Part shown: piece by piece, positions 5,594 to 12,973 of the stretch
How the letters are laid out: each line of letters starts with the position of its first letter
How positions within the stretch are numbered: the first letter of the stretch is position 1
DNA from: ECT2AJA-044 sp965658225
GTDB taxonomy: Bacteria; Bacteroidota; Bacteroidia; Flavobacteriales; ECT2AJA-044
DNA: 12,973 nucleotides
Assembly (NCBI GenBank): GCA_965658225.1
Contig: CBFHRK010000056.1
Location: forward strand, 1 to 12,973
Direction: 5' to 3'
Position numbers and translations under genes: made by a program
Notes under the pieces: model-generated
Databases searched by the model: none
The model's input: the letters and a program-made list of their open reading frames with translations, nothing else
Told to the model about the DNA's origin: nothing

Positions 5594-8500
5594 ATGCTAC
5601 GAAAACTACTCACGGTCTTACTTATTGGGACTCTCTTTGCTGCATCTGGACAACAACGCCCGGGTGAACTCAGAGGACAAGTAACCGACAAAAAAACCGG
5701 AGAGCCGGTGCCATTAGCGAATGTTATTGTGAAGCTCGATGGCGATGCTGTTACTGGAACTACAACTGATTTTGATGGTCGCTACGTACTGAAGCCAATT
5801 GAGCCAGGTCGTTACACGGTTGAATTCTCGTTCCTGGGATATGCAACTCAGCCTTTCTCTGGAGTAATTATTTCTCCAAACAAGATTACTACCTTGAACT
5901 CTGGTCTTACAGAGGAAGCGGAAGTTCTTGGAACGGTAGATGTAATTGAATATACCGTACCGCTTATTGATCCTGATAAACAGGGTAAAACAGCAACGGG
6001 AGAGGAAATCCAAAACCTACCGCAGCGTGATGTTGCTTCGATTGCTTCGACCGCCGCTGGTGTTTACCAGCAGGATGACGGATCGGGGATCAACGTGCGT
6101 GGATCTCGTAGTGATGCGACCGATGTTTACATCGATGGTATTAAAGTACGTGGAGCCACAACGATTCCTCAATCTGCAATTGATCAGTTAACCATTATTA
6201 CCGGTGGTGTTCCTGCACAGTATGGGGATGCAACGGGTGGTATTATTTCGATGACCACAAGAGGTCCTTCGAACAAGTACTTTGGAGGTTTAGAGGCAAA
6301 CACTTCTTCGATTTTCGATCAGTACGATCAATCACTTCTTGGGTTTAGTCTTTCAGGTCCTCTTGCACGTAGAAAAGATGGATCACCCTTATTTGGATTC
6401 TTTATCGCTGGTGAGTTCCAGTACCAAAGAGATCCGAGTCCCTCAGCAATTGGTACGTATAAAGTAAATGATGAGCTTTTGACTCAATTGGAGAATCAAC
6501 CACTTCAGCCTGCTGGCTTGGGGGGTGGAGTTCTTCGCAACTCGGAGTTTTTGCGTTTGGATGATCTAGAGAATATTAAGTACAAGCAAAATGCGCAGCG
6601 TCAAGATTTGCGTTTTTCGGCGAAGTTTGACTTGAAAACGAGTCAGACTACCAACTTAACTTTCGGGGGTACATACAACTGGGCAAAAGGTCAAGCGTGG
6701 CAGTATAATTACAGCCTTTTGAACCCAGTAAACAACCCTGAATTTAGAAATCGTGACTGGAGAGTATTTGCTCGTTTCCAGCAGCGTTTTGTTGATCCTG
6801 AAGATGAATCTGCTGCAAACAATATTCGCAATGCGTTTTACTCATTACAGGTGGATTACAGTGAAGTGTATCGTTTGACACAAGATGACTCTCACTTGGA
6901 TCGTGTTTTTGACTACGGATTTATTGGAAACTTCGACACGCACAAGGCAAACACTTATGCATATCAAACCGATTCGGTTTCTGGATTTACCGGATGGACG
7001 CAAACAGGTTTTGCTGACACCTTGGTTACATTCACTCCAGGAGATAAAAATCCGAATGCTACCAATTACACTGAGCAGTATTTCAATTTCGTTGACGGTG
7101 ACGTAAGTAACATTTTCGCTGCACAAGCGGGTGGAGCTTTACTTAATGGTCAGCGTCCTCCTAATAACTATTCATTGTGGTTCAACACGGGTCGCCAATG
7201 GAATGGTTACAACTTTACAGATAACAACCAGTTCCGTGTTGTTGGATCTGGTTCTGCCGATATCAAGAACCACAGTTTAATTGTTGGATTTGAGTACGAG
7301 CAGCGAGTTGACCGCTTCTATAGTGTAGCTCCTGTTGGACTTTGGGGTCTTGCTCGTCAGTTGGCAAACCGTCATATTACTCAGCTAGATTTGAGCAACC
7401 CAATTTTGGGTCAAGATGCAAACGGAAACTTCAATGATACCATTTCATACAATCGTTTGTATGATGCTGAATCACAAAGCTGGTTCGATCAACAATTCCG
7501 TACTTCACAAGGACTGGCTGTTGACGATGCAACGTTCTTAGATATTGATTCATACGATCCGGACGACTTCAGCATTGACATGTTCAGCGCGGATGAATTG
7601 TTGAATAATGGTAACGGACTTGTAGCTTATGCAGGTTATGATGCCCATGGAAATAAATTGGACGGACCTACGTCTTTCGAAGATTTCTTCTCTGCAAAAG
7701 ATGAAAATGGAAACTTGAAACGTCAAATTGATGCATTCCGCCCTATATACATTGCGGGATATATTCAAGATAAGTTTGCCTTTAACGATCTCGTATTTAA
7801 TGTTGGAGTTCGTGTTGACCGTTTTGATGCAAACCAAAAAGTATTGGTTGATCCATTCTCTTTATTCCCGACTATTTCTGCCCGCGAGATGCTTCAAGAA
7901 GGATCTTTGGGTGTGAGTTCACTTCCGGCGAATATTGGTGACGATTACGTAGTTTATGTGAATGACCTTCAGGAGCCTACAAGTGTTGTAGGATACCGTA
8001 ATGAAGACCAATGGTTTGATGCTGATGGAAATCAGGTAGCCGATCCACAAATCATTGCTCAAGCGACTACTACAGGTACTATTACGCCTTACCTAGTTGA
8101 TCCTGAGAACACAGATCTTGCAACGGATCTAACAGCGGCTAGTTTTGAAGACTACAGTCCTCAAGTAAACGTAATGCCTCGTATTGCTTTTAACTTCCCG
8201 ATTTCTGATCAGGCATTGTTCTTTGCTCACTATGATATCTTGACGCAACGTCCGAACGGATTTATCCGTTTCGACCCGACGGATTACCTTTATTTGGAGG
8301 CGAATCAAGGGAATGTATTGAACAATCCAAATCTTCGTCCGGAAAGAACGATTGATTATGAAGTTGGTTTCAAACAAACTTTGAGCAAGCGTTCTGCTAT
8401 TACCATTAGCGCATTCTACCGTGAATTGCGTGATATGATTCAAGCAACACAAGTGAACTTCGCTTATCCAGTGAATTACCTTACCTACGGAAACCTCGAT

Positions 8501-9238
8501 TTTGGTACTGTAAAAGGATTTAGTGTTGGATACGATTTACGTCGTTCTGGAAATGTTAGTTTGAATTTCAACTACACCTTGCAATTTGCTGATGGTTCGG
8601 GATCAAGTGCTACATCGGGCTTGAACCTTATCCAGCAAGGTCAGCCAAACCTTCGTGTAATTCAGCCTCTAAACTTCGATCAGCGTCATACATTGGTTGC
8701 TGTTGTGGATTACAGATACAGCTCTGGAAAGGATTACGACGGACCAGTATGGTTCGGAGCAAGAGTATTTGAAAATGCAGGTGCGAACTTTACGTTCCGT
8801 GCAGGTTCAGGTACGCCGTATACACGTCAGGCGAACGTACTTCAGTCTGCGTCTTTTGGGATTAGTCAACGACCCATCTTGAAAGGATCAATCAACGGAT
8901 CACGTTTGCCTTGGCAGTTTAGGATTGACATGCGTTTAAACAAGCAGTTTAACGTGAAGTGGGGAGGAAAAGAAGATGGAAGCAAGCAAAAGACTGCGGG
9001 TATGAATGTATACTTAGACGTACAAAACTTGTTGAACACCTTGAACATTATAAACGTTTATCGTTACACGGGTAATCCAGATGACGATGGGTTCCTTTCA
9101 AGTGCAGAAGCTCAAGAGATTATTGCACAACAAACCGATTCACAGTCATTCATGGATCTTTATGGAGTGAAAGTGAACAGCCCATTTAACTACAGTCTTC
9201 CAAGACGTATGCGATTGGGAGTATTGTTGAGCTTCTAA
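5594..9238 (+). CDS. Large TonB-dependent receptor with carboxypeptidase-regulatory-like domain
   Basis: 1214 residues, complete. A signal peptide covers about 1-19. A carboxypeptidase-regulatory-like domain lies at about 25-112 (GQVTDKKTGEPVPLANVIV through FSFLGYATQPFSGV), and a linker VDVIEYTVPLIDPD at about 115-130. The plug (about 130-235) has EEIQNLPQRDVASIAS, NVRGSRSD (167-174) and ITGGVPAQYGDATGGI. The rest is a beta-barrel ending in LGVLLSF with terminal Phe, as outer membrane barrels do. A long Asp-rich stretch around 630-700, including DMFSADELL (662-670), is probably extracellular. It precedes a conserved strand IAGYIQDKFAF (720-730) and NVGVRVDRFDANQ. The gene is followed after 53 bp, with no terminator, by a large secreted protein, so the two are probably co-transcribed. 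The partner is not SusD-like, so a glycan-uptake SusCD role is not supported. Substrate unknown. Confidence 0.95.
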   Translation: MLRKLLTVLLIGTLFAASGQQRPGELRGQVTDKKTGEPVPLANVIVKLDGDAVTGTTTDFDGRYVLKPIEPGRYTVEFSFLGYATQPFSGVIISPNKITTLNSGLTEEAEVLGTVDVIEYTVPLIDPDKQGKTATGEEIQNLPQRDVASIASTAAGVYQQDDGSGINVRGSRSDATDVYIDGIKVRGATTIPQSAIDQLTIITGGVPAQYGDATGGIISMTTRGPSNKYFGGLEANTSSIFDQYDQSLLGFSLSGPLARRKDGSPLFGFFIAGEFQYQRDPSPSAIGTYKVNDELLTQLENQPLQPAGLGGGVLRNSEFLRLDDLENIKYKQNAQRQDLRFSAKFDLKTSQTTNLTFGGTYNWAKGQAWQYNYSLLNPVNNPEFRNRDWRVFARFQQRFVDPEDESAANNIRNAFYSLQVDYSEVYRLTQDDSHLDRVFDYGFIGNFDTHKANTYAYQTDSVSGFTGWTQTGFADTLVTFTPGDKNPNATNYTEQYFNFVDGDVSNIFAAQAGGALLNGQRPPNNYSLWFNTGRQWNGYNFTDNNQFRVVGSGSADIKNHSLIVGFEYEQRVDRFYSVAPVGLWGLARQLANRHITQLDLSNPILGQDANGNFNDTISYNRLYDAESQSWFDQQFRTSQGLAVDDATFLDIDSYDPDDFSIDMFSADELLNNGNGLVAYAGYDAHGNKLDGPTSFEDFFSAKDENGNLKRQIDAFRPIYIAGYIQDKFAFNDLVFNVGVRVDRFDANQKVLVDPFSLFPTISAREMLQEGSLGVSSLPANIGDDYVVYVNDLQEPTSVVGYRNEDQWFDADGNQVADPQIIAQATTTGTITPYLVDPENTDLATDLTAASFEDYSPQVNVMPRIAFNFPISDQALFFAHYDILTQRPNGFIRFDPTDYLYLEANQGNVLNNPNLRPERTIDYEVGFKQTLSKRSAITISAFYRELRDMIQATQVNFAYPVNYLTYGNLDFGTVKGFSVGYDLRRSGNVSLNFNYTLQFADGSGSSATSGLNLIQQGQPNLRVIQPLNFDQRHTLVAVVDYRYSSGKDYDGPVWFGARVFENAGANFTFRAGSGTPYTRQANVLQSASFGISQRPILKGSINGSRLPWQFRIDMRLNKQFNVKWGGKEDGSKQKTAGMNVYLDVQNLLNTLNIINVYRYTGNPDDDGFLSSAEAQEIIAQQTDSQSFMDLYGVKVNSPFNYSLPRRMRLGVLLSF

Positions 9239-9291
9239 GAATAGATTACCCAAACAAAGAATTAAGAATTAATAGGAAAACCAGATAAATC

Positions 9292-12200
9292 ATGAAAAGC
9301 AGATTGAAATTGTTGGCTTTTGCATTAGCGCTGGGTTCGTTTAGCGGCCTAATTGCAAAAGAGAATACCAATACCAACGGAAATTCCAATTCTACTGCTT
9401 CTTCACCAGCACCGAAGAATGTAGGAGCATCTTGTGCACCCGCTAGCGCCCAAACGGATCTAGCAGTGAACAATGTTCGTACGCGTATTCTCGCTGGTGG
9501 CGATATGTGGTGGGATTTGAACAATGGGATCTATGAAATTCCAAGGGGCAGTAATAAACACTCGTTGTTTGCAGGGGCTCTATGGATTGGAGGAGAGGAT
9601 GAAGGTGAGCAACTTAAAGTTGCGGCCATGACCTACCGTCAAGACGGTAGTGACTTTTGGCCTGGACCTTTGGATAGTGAAACAGCGTCCGTAGACGATG
9701 TTATCTGTTCAGAGTTCGATAACCATTTTCAAATCACAAGACAGCAAGTAGAGGATTACGTTTCTTTCCTTGAGGGAACAAACGAAGACCCTAACTACTC
9801 AGTGCCTTCTATAATTTTGGATTGGCCAGGAAACTATCCTGACAATTATCCTCAATTTGGTGCAGAGAAACTTGCTCCATTTTTCGATGCCGATGGCGAC
9901 GGATTTTATGATCCTTCTCAAGGCGACTATCCTGGCTATGATTTATCTGGAGAAGCCGATTGTCGCGGAGCGGATTTACTATTCGGTGACCAAACACTGT
10001 GGTGGGTGTTTAACGATAAAGGGAATATTCATACTGAGACCAATGCGGAACCCATTGGACTTGAGATTCAAGCTCAGGCATTTGCCTTCGCTACGAATGA
10101 TGAGATTAATAATATGACCTTTTACAGTTACAAAATTATTAACCGCGCATCTTTTGTACTGAACAATACTTGGTTCGGACAATGGGTTGATCCCGATTTA
10201 GGTCAATACCAAGATGATTACGTAGGTTGTGATGTAACTCGAGGACTCGGATTTGTATATAATGGTGATGAAGATGACGACGGTGCCACTGGGTATGGTT
10301 TGAATCCTCCATCTTTAGGTGTTGACTTTTTCCAAGGGCCACTTGCTGATCCCGGTGATGGCATCGATAATGATCGCGATGGGGTAGTTGATGAGCCAGG
10401 TGAGCAAATCATCATGAGTCAATTTGTTTACTACAACAATGATTTTACAGTAATTGGAAACCCAGAGCAAGCAAGCCACTTCTATCAGTACTTAAAAGGT
10501 ATTTGGAAAGATGGAACTGGAATTGTTCGCAATGGAACAAATGGTCATGCCCCAACGGGAGGTACAGGACCAGCGACCGACTTTATGTTCCCAGGAACTA
10601 CAGATCCAGATTTTCCAACAGAAAATTGGACGGAGGCAACTGCGGGTAACACTCCTGCTGATAGACGTTTCTTGCAGTCAGCCGGTAAGTTTACGCTTCA
10701 GCCTGGAGCTATCAACTACATCACAACAGGGGTTGTATGGGCTAGAACAACTTCCGGGGGTGCTTTGGCATCGGTTGAACTTGTTCGTGTAGCGGATGAC
10801 AAAGCACAAGCCTTATTCGATAACTGTTTTAAAGTATTGAATGGACCGGATGCACCGGATGTAACAATTCAGGAATTAGATCAGGAGTTGGTATTGATGT
10901 TGAGCAACTCCCCGTCATCAAATAACTTTAATGAGACGTACAAAGAGCGCGATCCATTAATTATTGGATTCCCTGATACCATGTATGTATTCGAAGGATA
11001 TCAAATATTCCAATTGAAGGACGCTACCGTATCGATTACAGATATCTACAACCCTGATTTAGCTCGTTTAATTGCTCAGTGTGATGTTTCTAATGGTGTT
11101 GCGACTTTAATCAACTATGAAACGGATCCAGCACTTGGAGTTCCAGTTCCACAGAATATGACGATTACGGCGAATGACGACGGTGTTGTGAAGAGTTTCT
11201 TGATTACAGAAGACGTATTTGCAACAGGGAATCGTACGCTTGTAAATCACAAGCCTTACTATTTCACAACATTGGCCTACGGATTTAACGAGTTCAAACC
11301 TTACAATCCGACAGATCCTAATTCTTTGGATGGTCAAACAAGACCGTACAAAGCGGGTCGTAGAAATATTCAAACCTACGTGGGAATTCCGCATATTGAA
11401 TCTTCAGAGGCCAATGGAACCATCCAACAAGCTGAGTATGGTGACGGGCCAGAATTGAAGCGCGTTGAAGGTATTGGTAACAGTGGCAATGCCCTTGAAT
11501 TTAAAGCTGAAATTGCTCGGGAAGTCGCGGAAACCTTTAAGGTTGACAATCCAGTATATGAGAATGGAGCCGGTCCAGTTCGCGTAAAAGTGGTTGATCC
11601 ATTGAGTGTACCAGCTGGTGATTTCAGAATTGTATTCTCTGATGATGATGCAAACGCAACTTGGTACATTGTTCGATTACCAGGGGGTAATGCGGCAGAT
11701 ACTATTTACTCTGACTTATCGATTGAAATTGAAAATGAGCAATTACTTGTGAACTCTGAAGGCGAGTTCTGGGGAATGAGTATTTCAGCTGTTGAAGCGG
11801 ATAACCCAGGAGATGACGAGTTTAATGGAAACGGTTTCATTTCAGCGGAATTGATTTATGATGATATCACAAACCCTTGGTTGAGTGCCGTTGCGGATAT
11901 TGATGGTGATTCACCGTTTAACTGGATTCGTTCAGGTACGAATACTACAGGTAATTATCCCGATTACCCCGGAGTAGATGACGATGGTGTGTACGAAACC
12001 GTTCTCGGTGGTACTATTGCTCCGTATCGTTTAGCTTCTGGCGATGTTGTAACTGCAACTACACCCTTCGGATCTGGACCCGCTTGGAGTAAATTTCAAT
12101 CTCTTGCTAGATTAGAAGATATTAATAGTGTTGACTTGGTAATGACAGATGATCAGAGTATGTGGACACGTGTTCCTGTTTTGGAATCACAAGATCAATC

Positions 12201-12973
12201 TGATCTGGCTCAAGGAAACATTGATAAATTGAATCTTCGTGATGCTCCGTCTGTAGGGAAAGATGGTTTGCCTGATAACTCGAATACTACTGGATGGGGT
12301 TGGTTCCCTGGATATGCGATTGACTTAGAGCGAGGAATTCGTTTGAACATAATGTTCGCTGAAGATAGCTGGTTAACCGGCCAGAACGGGGGCGATATGT
12401 TGTGGAATCCGACGAGTGAGGTAGTTAATAGTCTTGGTCAAGTAGTATTCGGTGGAAAGCATTACTTATACGTAATGGGACCAGAGTATAAAAATGATGA
12501 GGCTCCGTATGCAGGTGATGATGAAACGCAAAACCCTTATTGGGATGCGTTACAAAATCCAATTGATGTGAACAAGCGTGGTCTTTTTGGGTCTGTTGCA
12601 TGGGTTTCTATTCCGATTTTGGAACAGGGAGAAACACTTCTTAGTAGTGATGTAACTATTAAGTTGCGCGTAAGCAAGGAGTATGAGAACTATGAAGTAG
12701 ATGCTTCGAATGACGGAAACCCTGTTTACGAATTTAATTCGGATGATATTGCAACCATTACTGAGGATATTGCTGCGGCTGAGAATGCCTTAAGCATTGT
12801 TCGTGTAGTCCCAAATCCTTACTACGCATACTCTGCTTACGAAACGAATCAGTTAGATAACCGTGTTAAAATCACGAATCTACCACCTCGTTGTATTGTA
12901 TCGGTGTACACGTCAAATGGAACTTTAGTGCGTCGTTTTAACAAAGACAACCCGAGTACATTTATCGAGTGGG
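9292..12973 (+). CDS. Very large secreted protein paired with TonB-dependent receptor; 3' end cut by window edge
   Basis: The frame is open from an ATG at 9292 to the window end (1227 residues visible, no stop). A Sec signal peptide covers about residues 1-22, then an Asn/Ser/Thr-rich linker (23-45). A conserved-looking opening follows: VNNVRTRILAGGDMWWDL (59-76) and HSLFAGALWIGG. Asp-rich loops resembling calcium-binding repeats are DADGDGFYDP (199-208), DGIDNDRDGVVDE (356-368) and VDDDGVYE further on. Near the right edge VVPNPYYAYSAY (1172-1183) and the following ITNLPP...VSVYTSNGTLVRRFNKD resemble the FlgD-like/sorting-associated Ig-fold that often ends type IX-secreted Bacteroidota proteins. 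The true C-terminus is outside the window, so a sorting signal cannot be confirmed. I recognise the architecture as a recurrent partner of such receptors but know of no assigned function. It is probably exported to the cell surface or medium. Confidence 0.88.
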   Translation, partial: MKSRLKLLAFALALGSFSGLIAKENTNTNGNSNSTASSPAPKNVGASCAPASAQTDLAVNNVRTRILAGGDMWWDLNNGIYEIPRGSNKHSLFAGALWIGGEDEGEQLKVAAMTYRQDGSDFWPGPLDSETASVDDVICSEFDNHFQITRQQVEDYVSFLEGTNEDPNYSVPSIILDWPGNYPDNYPQFGAEKLAPFFDADGDGFYDPSQGDYPGYDLSGEADCRGADLLFGDQTLWWVFNDKGNIHTETNAEPIGLEIQAQAFAFATNDEINNMTFYSYKIINRASFVLNNTWFGQWVDPDLGQYQDDYVGCDVTRGLGFVYNGDEDDDGATGYGLNPPSLGVDFFQGPLADPGDGIDNDRDGVVDEPGEQIIMSQFVYYNNDFTVIGNPEQASHFYQYLKGIWKDGTGIVRNGTNGHAPTGGTGPATDFMFPGTTDPDFPTENWTEATAGNTPADRRFLQSAGKFTLQPGAINYITTGVVWARTTSGGALASVELVRVADDKAQALFDNCFKVLNGPDAPDVTIQELDQELVLMLSNSPSSNNFNETYKERDPLIIGFPDTMYVFEGYQIFQLKDATVSITDIYNPDLARLIAQCDVSNGVATLINYETDPALGVPVPQNMTITANDDGVVKSFLITEDVFATGNRTLVNHKPYYFTTLAYGFNEFKPYNPTDPNSLDGQTRPYKAGRRNIQTYVGIPHIESSEANGTIQQAEYGDGPELKRVEGIGNSGNALEFKAEIAREVAETFKVDNPVYENGAGPVRVKVVDPLSVPAGDFRIVFSDDDANATWYIVRLPGGNAADTIYSDLSIEIENEQLLVNSEGEFWGMSISAVEADNPGDDEFNGNGFISAELIYDDITNPWLSAVADIDGDSPFNWIRSGTNTTGNYPDYPGVDDDGVYETVLGGTIAPYRLASGDVVTATTPFGSGPAWSKFQSLARLEDINSVDLVMTDDQSMWTRVPVLESQDQSDLAQGNIDKLNLRDAPSVGKDGLPDNSNTTGWGWFPGYAIDLERGIRLNIMFAEDSWLTGQNGGDMLWNPTSEVVNSLGQVVFGGKHYLYVMGPEYKNDEAPYAGDDETQNPYWDALQNPIDVNKRGLFGSVAWVSIPILEQGETLLSSDVTIKLRVSKEYENYEVDASNDGNPVYEFNSDDIATITEDIAAAENALSIVRVVPNPYYAYSAYETNQLDNRVKITNLPPRCIVSVYTSNGTLVRRFNKDNPSTFIEW

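Noticed and set aside
9239..9291. Terminator or independent promoter between the large receptor and its downstream gene
   Set aside because: No hairpin with a T-tract and no TAnnTTTG element is seen in the 53-bp gap, so read-through is favoured.
9292..12973. SusD-like partner lipoprotein
   Set aside because: The N-terminus has no lipobox Cys after the signal peptide, the protein is far too long for SusD, and no TPR-like helical pattern is seen.

Overview
The window looks like a chromosomal segment of a Bacteroidota bacterium, probably close to Flavobacteriales. The evidence is two TonB-dependent receptors with N-terminal carboxypeptidase-regulatory-like domains, -7 promoter elements of the Bacteroidota type (TAnnTTTG), little use of Shine-Dalgarno sequences, a bacterial GGGP-synthase-family gene, and a large secreted protein ending in a VPNPY module typical of this phylum. 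I see no insertion sequences, CRISPR arrays, tRNA or rRNA genes, or phage genes.

Region 1 (1-3540, minus strand). A compact three-gene operon has a near-perfect Bacteroidota promoter at 3494-3526. It encodes a geranylgeranylglyceryl/heptaprenylglyceryl phosphate synthase family protein, a small YkoF/MTH1187-type thiamine-binding protein, and a NadR-like P-loop kinase/ATPase. The first two genes abut and the last two overlap by 4 bases. Just downstream is a separate promoter, a clear TPP (thiamine pyrophosphate) riboswitch (about 1842-1912), and a TonB-dependent receptor cut by the left edge. Together these point to a thiamine uptake and salvage locus: the receptor imports thiamine or a precursor across the outer membrane, the small protein may bind it, and the NadR-like enzyme is a candidate kinase. 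An inner-membrane transporter such as PnuT would be expected just beyond the left edge.

Region 2 (3541-4968, plus strand). ahcY (S-adenosylhomocysteine hydrolase) diverges from the operon above. It ends at a strong hairpin terminator that also serves the convergent gene.

Region 3 (4967-5593). A minus-strand lipoprotein with a degenerate Rieske-like core has four clustered Cys but no complete Rieske motif. The divergent intergenic region that follows carries candidate promoters on both strands and two inverted repeats built on TTTGC/GCAAA half-sites.

Region 4 (5594-12973, plus strand). A 1214-residue TonB-dependent receptor is followed 53 bp later by a very large secreted protein that runs off the right edge (1227 residues visible). 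The partner is not SusD-like. It has a signal peptide, Asp-rich putative calcium loops, and a C-terminal VPNPYY region resembling those near type IX secretion sorting domains. I recognise the pair as recurrent in Bacteroidota but know of no established function, so it is the best candidate here for an undescribed system.
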